64,000 nt of DNA from NCBI GenBank assembly GCA_900102115.1, contig FNAW01000003.1:310001-374000 (forward strand), read 5' to 3'. The DNA comes from Blastococcus fimeti (GTDB taxonomy: Bacteria; Actinomycetota; Actinomycetes; Mycobacteriales; Geodermatophilaceae). Below, one piece after another: positions 25,032 through 33,275 of the stretch (position 1 is the first letter of the stretch; every line of letters starts with the position of its first letter). The position numbers and the translations under genes were made by a program. The notes beneath the pieces are model-generated. The model was not told the origin of the DNA, did no database searches, and saw nothing but the letters and a program-made list of their open reading frames with translations.

Positions 25032-25493
25032 ATGAGCCTCTCCGTCGGTGACGTCGCGCCCGTGTTCAGCCTTCCCGACCAGGACAAGCAGGTCGTGTCC
25101 CTCGCCGAGCTGCGGGGCACCCCCGTGCTGGTGGTCTTCTACCCGTTCGCCTTCTCCGGCATCTGCACCGGTGAGCTCTGCCAGTTGCGCGACGAGCTGG
25201 CCAACTACACCGAGGCCGGCGTCCGCGTCGTCGCGATCAGCACCGACCCGGTGTTCAGCCTCAAGGCCTTCAAGGCGCAGGAGAACCTCGAGTTCCCGCT
25301 GCTGTCGGACTTCTGGCCGCACGGCGCCACCGCCCAGGCCTACGGCGTGTTCAACGACAAGGCCGGGATGGCCCTGCGCGGCACCTTCCTGGTCGACGCC
25401 GACGGGAAGATCGCCTTCGCCGAGGTCAACCAGCCCGGTGACGCCCGCGAGCAGTCCGGCTGGAAGGACGCCGTCGGCCAGCTCTCGGCCTGA
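25032..25493 (+). CDS. ahpE: AhpE-type peroxiredoxin with a second cysteine
   Basis: A 153-residue thiol peroxidase that reduces hydrogen peroxide, organic peroxides and peroxynitrite. The peroxidatic Cys45 lies in FAFSGICTGELC, and the AhpE-specific LSDFWPHGATAQAYGVFN block is present. M. tuberculosis AhpE is a 1-Cys enzyme with Asp at the fifth position after the peroxidatic Cys. Here that position is Cys50, giving the CxxxxC spacing of PrxQ/Bcp 2-Cys enzymes. ATG 25032 is preceded by CACCAT with seven nt spacing rather than by a Shine-Dalgarno. Confidence 0.92.
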   Translation: MSLSVGDVAPVFSLPDQDKQVVSLAELRGTPVLVVFYPFAFSGICTGELCQLRDELANYTEAGVRVVAISTDPVFSLKAFKAQENLEFPLLSDFWPHGATAQAYGVFNDKAGMALRGTFLVDADGKIAFAEVNQPGDAREQSGWKDAVGQLSA

Positions 25494-25501
25494 CCTACCG
25501 A

Positions 25502-25527
25502 GCGCCCGGGGTCTCTACCCTGGGCGC
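25502..25527 (+). terminator. Terminator hairpin after ahpE
   Basis: GCGCCCGGGG (25502-25511) pairs with CCCTGGGCGC (25518-25527) with one G-T wobble and a 6-nt loop. It begins nine bases after the ahpE stop and ends just before tRNA-Val. Confidence 0.7.
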
Positions 25528-25530
25528 GCG

Positions 25531-25605
25531 GGGCGCGTAGCTCAGCGGTAGAGCTCTCGCCTTACAAGCGAGCGGTCGCAGGTTCGAACCCTGTCGCGCC
25601 CACCA
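25531..25605 (+). tRNA. tRNA-Val (TAC)
   Basis: A full cloverleaf: acceptor GGGCGCG/CGCGCCC, D-stem GCTC/GAGC, anticodon stem CTCGC/GCGAG with loop CTTACAA (anticodon TAC), variable loop CGGTC, T-arm GCAGG-TTCGAAC-CCTGT, discriminator A and an encoded CCA at 25603-25605. It lies immediately after the ahpE terminator. Confidence 0.96.
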
Positions 25606-25613
25606 CCTCCGCC

Positions 25614-26426
25614 TCAGGCCGCCGAGCCCTCCAGCGTCCCGACCGGCGCGCACGGCGTGGCCTCGGCCGGCTTCGGGAAGGCCGGACGCAGGAACCGCGG
25701 CGCCTGGAACGGGGCCCAGGCGCCCTCGGGCTGGGCGAGCCGATCGGCGACGGCCCAGATGGCCGCCGGGTGGTGGCCAAGGCCCAGGTGGCTGGCGGTC
25801 ACCGCGATGTTCTCGCAGCGCTCGCCCGGGGTGTTCAGGCAGGTCTGCCAGTGCACGATGCCGTCGTAGTGGGAGTAGATCGAGGTGGCCGGCACCGGCA
25901 TCGGCTCGTTCTCCGGCTCCAGGGGGAGCGTGCGCTGCTCGACGTGCAGGTGCGAGTACCGGTCGAAGACCTTCGCGGCCCGCGTCTGGCTGAACTTCGT
26001 CAGCCGGAACGGGCTGCCGAGCGTGATCACCTGGCGGACCTGGTCGGGGGAGCGGCGGGCCAGGTCGCGGGCGAAGATGCCGCCCAGGCTCCAGCCGATG
26101 ATCGTGACCGGCCGGCGGTAGCGGCCGTGCAGGTAGTCGAGCTTGTCGCGCAGCCCGTTCACGCACAGCGCGGTCGGGCCGATGTTGCGGCCCAGGCCCC
26201 AGCCGTGGACGCGGTAGTCCAGCCGGCGCAGCACGCCGCGCAGGGCGGCGGTCGAGGCGTCGTCGGCCAGCAGGCCGGGCAGCACGAGCACGGGGTGCCC
26301 GTCGCCCTTGGGCAGGCGCGGGGTGAACGGCCGGGTGGCCAGGTAGAGGCCGTAGTCGGCGACCGCGCGGCCGGGCTCGCTCAGGTAGAGCGGCAGCGCC
26401 GGTCCGTCGTCCTGCTGTCGAGCCAC
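25614..26426 (-). CDS. Alpha/beta hydrolase, lipase-like
   Basis: A 270-residue hydrolase. The nucleophile elbow GWSLGGIFAR lies near residue 110, after a VLVLPGLLADD oxyanion strand near 45. YSHYDGIVHWQTC and ASHLGLGHHP toward the C-terminus suit the acid and His of the triad. The fold resembles secreted or cell-associated triacylglycerol lipases of actinobacteria, but no signal peptide is visible. GTG 26426 was chosen because GGAGG lies six bases upstream, whereas the upstream in-frame starts have none. It sits at the edge of a lipid-metabolism gene group. Confidence 0.78.
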   Translation of the reverse strand: MARQQDDGPALPLYLSEPGRAVADYGLYLATRPFTPRLPKGDGHPVLVLPGLLADDASTAALRGVLRRLDYRVHGWGLGRNIGPTALCVNGLRDKLDYLHGRYRRPVTIIGWSLGGIFARDLARRSPDQVRQVITLGSPFRLTKFSQTRAAKVFDRYSHLHVEQRTLPLEPENEPMPVPATSIYSHYDGIVHWQTCLNTPGERCENIAVTASHLGLGHHPAAIWAVADRLAQPEGAWAPFQAPRFLRPAFPKPAEATPCAPVGTLEGSAA

Positions 26427-26646
26427 GCCGACCTCCCGTGTCACGTCCTTGGTACCGGCGAGTACCAATCTGCGCTCTGGCTCACACCCCGCCCCCCGAA
26501 CACGCAGGCGGATGTTGCCCAAATGTGGCCTGCGTCATAGAGGCGCGTTGCGCGACCGGTGTAGCAGGAACGGTGCCCGGGCGGGCCCGGCCGGCGCGTG
26601 CCACCGTTGCGCGGACGGCGACGGCGGGACGAGGGGACGGTCGGCA

Positions 26647-27576
26647 GTGGCAGCGGAGCAGCAGACGCCCGGGGAGCGGGTGCCGGGGGAGAGCCGGACG
26701 GTCGACCTCGACGGGCCGGTCCACTACGTCGACTTCGGCGGTCCGGAGGACGGCCCGCGGGTGGTCCTCGTGCACGGGCTCGGCGGCTCGCACCTCAACT
26801 GGGACACCTTCGCGCCACTGCTCCTCCCGCACGCCCGGGTGCTGGCCATCGACCTGCCCGGCTTCGGCCGCAGCGAGCCCGGCGGGCGCCGCGCGACCGT
26901 GCACGCCAACGTCGAGGTGCTGCACCGGTTCCTGGTGGAGGTGGCGGGCGAGCCGGCGGTGCTGGTCGGCAACTCGATGGGCGGGATGATCTCGATCCTG
27001 GCGCAGGCGGCGCACCCCGAGGCGGTGCGCGGCCTGGTCCTGCTCGACCCCGCGATCCCCGGCCCCCGGCGGGCGCTGGACCCGCTGGTCGCCGTCACCT
27101 TCGCGCTGTACGCGATGCCGGTGGTGGGGGAGCGGTTCCTCTGGCTGCGCCGGGCCCGGCAGACGCCGCTGCAGCGGGTTCGGGAGATGCTGCGCCTGGT
27201 CGGCGTGGACCCCGACTCGCTGCCCCCGACGGTGATCGACCGCTCCGTGGTGCTGCTCGAGGAGCGCGAGGACCACGCCGGCATGGACCGCGCCTACCTG
27301 ATGGCCGCGCGCTCCCTGCTCGCGCAGCTGGCCGATCCGCGGCGCTACCGCCGGGCGATGGAGAAGGTGTCCGGTCCCGTCCTGCTGGTGCACGGCGACC
27401 TGGACCGGCTCATCCCCGTGCAGGCGGCCCGCGACGTCGCGCGCCGGCACCCGGCGTGGCGCTACGCGGAGCTGGACGGCGTGGGCCACGTGCCGCAGCT
27501 GCAGTGCCCCGAGCGGCTCGCCGACGAGGTGCTGCCGTGGCTGGCCGAGCTGGACGGCATCCGCGCCGGCGCGTGA
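26647..27576 (+). CDS. Alpha/beta-fold hydrolase
   Basis: A 309-residue hydrolase with HGLGGSHLNWD (oxyanion region, near residue 39), IDLPGFGRSEPGG, the nucleophile elbow VGNSMGGMISIL near 106-117, HGDLDRLIPVQAA with the acid near 254, and GVGHVPQLQCPER with the catalytic His near 281. It is a soluble epoxide-hydrolase or monoglyceride-lipase type enzyme. The serine in GNSMGG indicates an esterase or lipase rather than a dehalogenase. The start GTG 26647 is inferred; no strong Shine-Dalgarno is present. It converges on the epimerase gene. Confidence 0.8.
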   Translation: MAAEQQTPGERVPGESRTVDLDGPVHYVDFGGPEDGPRVVLVHGLGGSHLNWDTFAPLLLPHARVLAIDLPGFGRSEPGGRRATVHANVEVLHRFLVEVAGEPAVLVGNSMGGMISILAQAAHPEAVRGLVLLDPAIPGPRRALDPLVAVTFALYAMPVVGERFLWLRRARQTPLQRVREMLRLVGVDPDSLPPTVIDRSVVLLEEREDHAGMDRAYLMAARSLLAQLADPRRYRRAMEKVSGPVLLVHGDLDRLIPVQAARDVARRHPAWRYAELDGVGHVPQLQCPERLADEVLPWLAELDGIRAGA

Positions 27577-27589
27577 CCGGCCGGCGTGG

Positions 27590-28591
27590 TCAGGTGCGGT
27601 CGCGCAGGGTGTCGCGCAGCGCCTCGAGGCCGGTCCAGCGGGGCCGCCAGCCCAGCTGCTCGCGGGCGCGGGTGGTGTCCATGAGCGCCGGGCGCGAGGC
27701 GGCCTCGATCCACTCGGCCACCGGTGGCAGGAAGGGCAGCCGGGAGATCGCGCGGGCGGCGGCCTGGCCCGGGCCGGCCGGCAGCCGGATGGGCAGCGCG
27801 CCGAACTCCCGGGCCACGTCGGCGGCGGTGACGACGCCCTCACCGGCGATGTTGTAGGCGCCCGGTGGGCCCGCGCCCACGACGCACAGCTGCAGCGCGC
27901 GGCCGACGTCCTCCTCGTGGATGAGCTGCAGCGGGTGCTCGGGCACCAGCAGCGGGATCGGCAGCGGCAGCCGGCGCGGGCGACCCAGCAGCCGCCGGCC
28001 CAGCGGCGCGAGCGGCCCGGGCAGCACGTCCTTGGCGCCGACGGCGTTCGGCCCCAGCACGACGGGCGGCCGCAGGAGGTAGAGCGCGAGCTCGGGTGCC
28101 GCCGCCGACTCGCGCTGCAGCAGCTCCTCGAGCTCGGCCTTCTCCTGGGCGTAGAACAGCCGCGCGGCGGGGCGCACCGGCCAGTCCTCGTCGATCAGCT
28201 CGGGGTTGTCGGCGTGGAACCCGTAGGCGGCCACCGACGAGGCGTACACGAACCGCCGGACGCCGGCCGCCGCCGCGGCGCGGAAGACGTTCAGCGTGCC
28301 GTCGACGTTGATCGCCCGGATGGTGTCGCGCGAGGCGTTGCCGGAGATCAGGAACGCCAGGTGGACGACGACGTCCACGCCCACGAACGCCGCCCGCAGC
28401 GCATCGGGGTCCCGGACGTCGCCCTGCCGGTACGCCATCTTCGTCCAGCCGCGCTCCGCCGGGTCGAACGGCCGGCGGGCGATCCCGACGACCCGGTCGA
28501 TCCGGTCGTCCTCCTGGAGCAGGGGCATCAGCCCCGAGCCGAAGGTGCCGGTGGGGCCGGTGACCGCGACGGTGAGGCCGGTCGGGCTCAC
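27590..28591 (-). CDS. NAD-dependent epimerase/dehydratase (extended SDR)
   Basis: A 333-residue extended short-chain dehydrogenase. The N-terminus VAVTGPTGTFGSGL is a TGxxGxxG cofactor-binding loop. The SDR core shows VHLAFLISGN, NVDGTLNVFRAA and YASSVAAYG. The usual YxxxK is represented by YAQEKAELEE near residue 150. C-terminal NIAGEGVVTAADVAREFG is typical of sugar or steroid epimerase-like SDRs. Its GTG overlaps the stop of the WS/DGAT gene as GTGA, so it is co-translated with it, which suggests a lipid or sterol-alcohol substrate rather than a sugar. Confidence 0.82.
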   Translation of the reverse strand: MSPTGLTVAVTGPTGTFGSGLMPLLQEDDRIDRVVGIARRPFDPAERGWTKMAYRQGDVRDPDALRAAFVGVDVVVHLAFLISGNASRDTIRAINVDGTLNVFRAAAAAGVRRFVYASSVAAYGFHADNPELIDEDWPVRPAARLFYAQEKAELEELLQRESAAAPELALYLLRPPVVLGPNAVGAKDVLPGPLAPLGRRLLGRPRRLPLPIPLLVPEHPLQLIHEEDVGRALQLCVVGAGPPGAYNIAGEGVVTAADVAREFGALPIRLPAGPGQAAARAISRLPFLPPVAEWIEAASRPALMDTTRAREQLGWRPRWTGLEALRDTLRDRT

Positions 28592-30060
28592 CGGGCCGCA
28601 GCCGCCGGCTTCTTCCGCGGCGCCGGGGCCGGCTGCTCGACCTCGGGGGTGCCCTGCTCGGCGCGGGCGAACTCGAGGAGCTCCTCGATACCGCGGCGGA
28701 TGCCCCGGGACAGCACGTCGACGTCGGCGAAGGCGTCGAAGTCCGCGTTGATCCCGAAGGTCATCGTCTTCTGATAGCTGAAGATGCCGATCGAGCAGCG
28801 GGTGCCACCGGCGATGGGCACGTAGGCGTAGGCCGAGACCATCCGCCGACCCAGCACGTAGAGCGGGACCGGCGGGCCCGGCACGTTCGTCGTGACCGCC
28901 TGGCACCACACCTGGCCCGCGGTGAGCGCCGCGCGCACACCCAGCGAGAGCAGGGTCGGTGCCACGAAGTCGCCCATCGCGATGATCGACGGGACGTCGA
29001 CGGCCTGCATGGCCTTCTTGTACTCGTCCATCTGGCCGCGGATCGAGGCGAGCCGGGAGCGCGGGTCCGGGTCGCCGACGGGCAGGTCGACGAAGACGCA
29101 GGAGACCTGGTTGTCCAGGTTGCCGCGCTGGCTGTCCGAGCGGACCGACACCGGCACCATCGTGCGCACGACCAGCTTCTCCGAGGTCAGCTCGCCGCGG
29201 CCCTGCAGCAGGTCGCGGAAGCCGGTGGTGATCGAGGTGAGGACGACGTCGTTGACCGTTCCGCCCAGCGCGGTGCGCACCTCCTTGAGCTCCGCGAAGT
29301 CGGTGGAGGTCCACGCCCAGCGGCGGTGCGGCCCGATCGGCCCGTTGAGCGAGCGGGCGGTGGGCGTGAGCGCCTGCTTCGCCAGCGAGGGGAGGGTGGA
29401 GGCGACGGTGGAAGCGACGGTCTTCCCCGAGTCGATCAGTTGCTTGGCGATCCGCCCCGCGCCGCCGCCCGAGGGCATGGACGTCAGCTGCCGCAGCGGG
29501 TGCGTGACGGCCTCGGCCAGGGCGCCGGCGACCATCCCGGGGCCGGTCGGAGTGCGCTGCGGCGACCAGGTGCGCGGCTCGTCGTGGGTGGCGTCCGGGG
29601 AGAGGTCGAACATCATCTGCAGCAGGTCGCTGCCGGCGACGCCGTCGACCATGCAGTGGTGGACCTTGGAGATGATCGCCCAGCGGTCGTCCTCGAGCCC
29701 CTCGACCAGGTAGAGCTCCCACAGCGGCTTGGACATGTCCAGCCGCTGGCCCAGGATCCGACCGGCCAGGTTGCGCAGCTGCTCGTCGCTGCCCGGACGC
29801 GGCACCGCGGTGTGCCGCACGTGGTACAGGATCTGGAAGTGCGGGTCGTCCACCCACATCGGCCGCCCGAGCTGCATCGGCACCTCGCGCACCCGCTGCC
29901 GGTAGCGGGGCACCAGCGGCAGCTTGCTCAGCAGCAGCCGCACGACGTCGCCGTAGCTGGGCGCCGGCCCGTCGAAGACCGACACCGACCCGACGTGCAT
30001 GGGGGTGTTCTCGCTCTCGGCGAAGTAGAAGCCGCTGTCGAGCGCACTCATCCGGTCCAC
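28588..30060 (-). CDS. Wax ester synthase/diacylglycerol acyltransferase (WS/DGAT)
   Basis: A 490-residue acyltransferase that esterifies diacylglycerol or fatty alcohol with acyl-CoA to make triacylglycerol or wax ester storage lipid. The catalytic HHxxxDG appears as KVHHCMVDGVAG near residue 135. The N-terminus SALDSGFYFAESENTPMHVG and the C-terminal domain with NVPGPPVPLYVLG and IFSYQKTMTFGIN are diagnostic. The C-terminal tail is Pro/Ala/Lys-rich. GTG 30060 is preceded by GAGGAG. It is first in a two-gene unit with the epimerase. Confidence 0.9.
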   Translation of the reverse strand: MDRMSALDSGFYFAESENTPMHVGSVSVFDGPAPSYGDVVRLLLSKLPLVPRYRQRVREVPMQLGRPMWVDDPHFQILYHVRHTAVPRPGSDEQLRNLAGRILGQRLDMSKPLWELYLVEGLEDDRWAIISKVHHCMVDGVAGSDLLQMMFDLSPDATHDEPRTWSPQRTPTGPGMVAGALAEAVTHPLRQLTSMPSGGGAGRIAKQLIDSGKTVASTVASTLPSLAKQALTPTARSLNGPIGPHRRWAWTSTDFAELKEVRTALGGTVNDVVLTSITTGFRDLLQGRGELTSEKLVVRTMVPVSVRSDSQRGNLDNQVSCVFVDLPVGDPDPRSRLASIRGQMDEYKKAMQAVDVPSIIAMGDFVAPTLLSLGVRAALTAGQVWCQAVTTNVPGPPVPLYVLGRRMVSAYAYVPIAGGTRCSIGIFSYQKTMTFGINADFDAFADVDVLSRGIRRGIEELLEFARAEQGTPEVEQPAPAPRKKPAAAAR

Positions 30061-30076
30061 GTTCTGCTCCTCGCCG

Positions 30077-30105
30077 CCCCTCGGAACCGCTGCTCGCGCG
30101 AGGGG
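30077..30105. terminator. Possible stem-loop upstream of WS/DGAT
   Basis: CCCCTCG (30077-30083) and CGAGGGG (30099-30105) form a 7-bp stem with a 15-nt loop in the 150-base gap between the hydrolase and WS/DGAT genes. It may end the upstream hydrolase transcript or structure the WS/DGAT leader. Confidence 0.35.
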
Positions 30106-30210
30106 CCGATCCACGTCGTCGGTGGCCGCTGAAATTACGGGTGTCCCGGAGTCACTGCACGTGGATCTCCGTGACCCGCGTCACGATCGCATGCCCCGGA
30201 CCGGGTCCGT

Positions 30211-31203
30211 TCAACCGGCCCGTCCTGCCGCGGCGTCCACCCGGTCCAGCAGTCCGAGCAGCGCCCGGTCCACGACGTCGGCGCGGGTCAGGTTGACGCT
30301 GTGCCCGGCACCAGGGACGACGACCAGCTCGGCGCTCCGCCCGATGCCCGCCGCCAGGCGCCGTCCGTGCTCGACGGGGGTCAGCCGGTCGTGCGTGGCC
30401 GCGACGACCGTGACCGGCACCCGGCCGAGCACCGGGAGCGCGGCGAACTCCTCGTGGTCGAGGAAGGTGGCGTAGAAGGCGGCGGAGACCGGGAACGGCG
30501 TCTCCTCCAGCAAGCCCTGCACCAGCCGGACGGCGGCCGGATCGGCGTCGGCCCGGTTGCCGAACAGCAGCCGGCGGGTGAACCAGCGCCCGAACCGGCT
30601 CCCCCTGCGGCGGAAGCGCTCGAGCAGCGGTGCGACGAGCTGCAGGCCGGAGAGGTAGAGCGGCAGCAGCCGCAACCACCGGATGACCTTGACCAGCCGG
30701 CCGAGGACGCCGGTCTCCACCAGCCCGCCGGCCGACGTCGCGAGCAGGAAGACGCCCACGACCCGGTCGCCGACGAGCTCGGGCCGCTGCCGGGCCAGCG
30801 CCATGATGCTCATCCCGCCCATCGAGTGCCCGGCGAGGACCACCGGGCCGGTGGGGACGACGGCGTCCAGCACCTGGCCGAGGTCGCGTCCGGTGCGGTC
30901 GATCGTGGCATCGGGCAGGGGAGTCGCCGCCGAGCGGCCGTGCCCGCGCTGGTCCCACAGCACCAGCCGCACCCTGCTCCGCAGCGCCGCACGCTGCAGC
31001 TCCCACTCCGCGAGCCGGGCGGTGAAGCCGTGGGAGAGCACGACGGTCAGGGGTGCTGCGTCGTCCCCGTCGACCTCGACGTGCAGGTCGACGCCGTCGT
31101 CGGTGCGCACGGTGCGCGAGCCCGGGGGCGGCGGTCCGGTCAGCGGCGGCAGGGCGGGCAAGGGCGGCGGGGTGGGCGGGTGTCCGGTCGGCACCCGGCA
31201 CAT
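30211..31203 (-). CDS. Alpha/beta hydrolase (esterase/lipase type)
   Basis: A 330-residue hydrolase. A Pro-rich N-terminal stretch precedes the core. The oxyanion strand is VVLSHGFTAR near residue 57. The nucleophile elbow AGHSMGGMSIMAL lies near 130. ATHDRLTPVEHG and VPGAGHSVNLTR carry the likely acid and His near 275 and 300. ATG 31203 has GGAGG seven bases upstream; longer in-frame starts have no support. It lies 37 nt after the FUSC gene in the same direction, and before WS/DGAT, so lipid ester turnover is a reasonable guess. Confidence 0.78.
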   Translation of the reverse strand: MCRVPTGHPPTPPPLPALPPLTGPPPPGSRTVRTDDGVDLHVEVDGDDAAPLTVVLSHGFTARLAEWELQRAALRSRVRLVLWDQRGHGRSAATPLPDATIDRTGRDLGQVLDAVVPTGPVVLAGHSMGGMSIMALARQRPELVGDRVVGVFLLATSAGGLVETGVLGRLVKVIRWLRLLPLYLSGLQLVAPLLERFRRRGSRFGRWFTRRLLFGNRADADPAAVRLVQGLLEETPFPVSAAFYATFLDHEEFAALPVLGRVPVTVVAATHDRLTPVEHGRRLAAGIGRSAELVVVPGAGHSVNLTRADVVDRALLGLLDRVDAAAGRAG

Positions 31204-31240
31204 CCCAGGGCCTCCGGGCACCGGTGCGCAACCGGAGGGT

Positions 31241-33199
31241 TCAGCGGCGGCCCCGCCGGCCCGGGGCGTTCTCGCGGACCAGGCGCCGGGCGGTGTCCAC
31301 CTCGCGGGCGACCGGGGCGAGCACGCCGTCGGCAAGGATCTCGGCGTCGTCGTCCGCCGTGCTGGTGCGGACGTCCTCCTCGAGCTGGCGGATCGCCCGG
31401 CGGAGCACCGCCACCTGGGCGAGGTCGGGCACCGGCTCGCCCGCGCGGGTGGCGATGACCGCCTCGGTCACCGCGTCCGAGGTGCGTTCCAGCGCGACGA
31501 TCACCGGCCACCACGCCGCGGCGCGGGTGCTGATCGGCGGTGGCTCGGCGAGCCGGCGCTGCAGCTGGGTCTGCAGCTCGGTGAGCGCCCGGTAGTTGCG
31601 CCGGCGGGCACGGCGGCGGTCGGCCGGACTGCCGGTGAACGCGGCCTCCACGAAGCCGTCCAGCGCCACCGCGGCGTCGTGCAGGGCCTGGTCCAGCGGC
31701 GCCCGCCAGGTCTGCGGCCACAGCAGGTAGCCGACGACCAGCACGATCGCGCAGCCGATGAGGGTGTCGACCAGCCGCTCGCCGACCAGGCCGGCGTTGT
31801 GCGGCAGCGTCAGGTCGAGCATCAGGAGGATCACCGGCGTCTGGAACACCGAGAACAGCCCGAAGTTGGCCGCCCGCGCCCACGGCAGCACGCCGGCGAA
31901 CAGCGCCATCGCGCCCAGCAGCCACGGGCTCCCGCTGAGGCCGGCCAGCAGGGCCGAGCCCAGCAGGACGCCGAGCAGCGTGCCCGCCCCGCGCTGCACC
32001 GCCCGGCCGAACACCGAGCCGAAGTCGGGCTTGAGCACGATGGCCACGGTCAGGAGCACCCAGTACGGGCGGGCAGACGGAAGCAGCTGGCGCGCGACCT
32101 CGGCGACGGACATGCACAGCGCCAGCCGGACGGCGAAGGCCCGGCTGTCGGCGCTGGCCAGCGTGCGGTCGGCCAGGTCGCGCAGCCGGTCGCCTGCGCC
32201 GGTCCGCTGCTGGACGGCGGCGGCGCCGGCGCGCTCCTCGGGGTCGCCGACCACGTTCCAGACCAGCCGCACGCCGTGCCGCACCGCCCGACGGGCGTGG
32301 TGCCCCTCCTCGAGCGGCGGCGGTCGCTCGCCGGGGAGCTCGCGCTCCCCGGTGAGCGCGGCGGCCAGGTCGTGCACGGCGGTGGCGTCGTCGACCGGCA
32401 CCCGTGCACGGGCCGCTGCCACCGACGCCTCCACCAGCGGCGCGGCGGAGTTGAGGACCCCGGCCAGCTCCGAGAGCTCCCGGACCCGGCCGGCGTGGTG
32501 GCTGCGGCTGCGGATGACCCGGTCGTAGGCGGCGTTGAGCGCCGTCGTCAGCTCGCGGCGGGCCGGCTCGGCCTGCGCGGCGTCCTCGGCCTCGAGCAGG
32601 CGGGCGATGCGGGTGAAGACCGCGGCGACGGCGGCGCGGTCGGGGTCGCCGGCCTCGGTACGCGTCTGCACCAGCGTGGTCAGGGTCGCCCATCCCGCGC
32701 CCAGCAGGAAGAAGGCCACCTCCGTCTGCCAGGCCAGCGAGGTCAGGAAACCCGAGGAGAGGGCGGTGTAGATCAGCAACTGCAGCGAGCCGAGCGACAT
32801 CGTCGCGCTGATCGCACTGATCTGCGCCGCCACGACCGAGATCAGCGCGATGACCCCCACCGGCACCCAGCCGCCGCCGGTGGCGAACCCGCCGGCGAGC
32901 AGGCCGAGCGCGCCGAACGCCGTGGCGGTGACGATGCGCCGGAGCTTCTCGCGCAGCGGCCCCGCCTGCGGCGCCAACGTGGCCACCAGGGCGCCCATGG
33001 TCCCGAAGGTGCCGGCGCTCAGCGTCGCGCCCGGCTCGATCCCGCCCTCCACGGCGACGGCGAGCGCGAGCGGTGCGGGGATCGCCAGCGCGAAGCGGAC
33101 GACGTCCCGCCAGGGGACGGCCGGGCGGCCGGTGCGCACCAGCTCCTCCAGCCAGGCCGGAGCGTGCAGGCTCCCGCTCCGTCCCGCATCGGCGCCCAC
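31241..33199 (-). CDS. FUSC-family membrane protein (aromatic acid/small-molecule exporter-like)
   Basis: A 652-residue protein with two sets of about four to six membrane helices. The first is at residues 33-190 (FALAIPAPLALAVAVEGG onward) and the second at about 350-490 (SVAEVARQLLPSARPYWVLL onward), separated by cytoplasmic helices. The PxxRPYWVxLTVAIVLKPDFG region near residue 370 is the FUSC signature shared with the AaeB/YccS proteins that export aromatic acids. The substrate is unknown. GTG 33199 has no Shine-Dalgarno but has CAAGCT six nt upstream on its strand, the leaderless arrangement. Confidence 0.82.
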   Translation of the reverse strand: MGADAGRSGSLHAPAWLEELVRTGRPAVPWRDVVRFALAIPAPLALAVAVEGGIEPGATLSAGTFGTMGALVATLAPQAGPLREKLRRIVTATAFGALGLLAGGFATGGGWVPVGVIALISVVAAQISAISATMSLGSLQLLIYTALSSGFLTSLAWQTEVAFFLLGAGWATLTTLVQTRTEAGDPDRAAVAAVFTRIARLLEAEDAAQAEPARRELTTALNAAYDRVIRSRSHHAGRVRELSELAGVLNSAAPLVEASVAAARARVPVDDATAVHDLAAALTGERELPGERPPPLEEGHHARRAVRHGVRLVWNVVGDPEERAGAAAVQQRTGAGDRLRDLADRTLASADSRAFAVRLALCMSVAEVARQLLPSARPYWVLLTVAIVLKPDFGSVFGRAVQRGAGTLLGVLLGSALLAGLSGSPWLLGAMALFAGVLPWARAANFGLFSVFQTPVILLMLDLTLPHNAGLVGERLVDTLIGCAIVLVVGYLLWPQTWRAPLDQALHDAAVALDGFVEAAFTGSPADRRRARRRNYRALTELQTQLQRRLAEPPPISTRAAAWWPVIVALERTSDAVTEAVIATRAGEPVPDLAQVAVLRRAIRQLEEDVRTSTADDDAEILADGVLAPVAREVDTARRLVRENAPGRRGRR

Positions 33200-33262
33200 G
33201 TCAAGAGCTTGTCACCGCCGGGGTCGGGCTTCTCGGCGAGCCGGGCCGCCGGCCGCCTCGCC

Positions 33263-33268
33263 TACAGT
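33263..33268 (+). promoter_or_regulatory. Candidate -10 element of a leaderless promoter for nif3-like gene
   Basis: TACAGT ends seven bases before the GTG start at 33276, and no Shine-Dalgarno is present. A transcript starting at the usual distance from this -10 would begin at or next to the start codon. Confidence 0.45.
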
Positions 33269-33275
33269 CCCGGAC

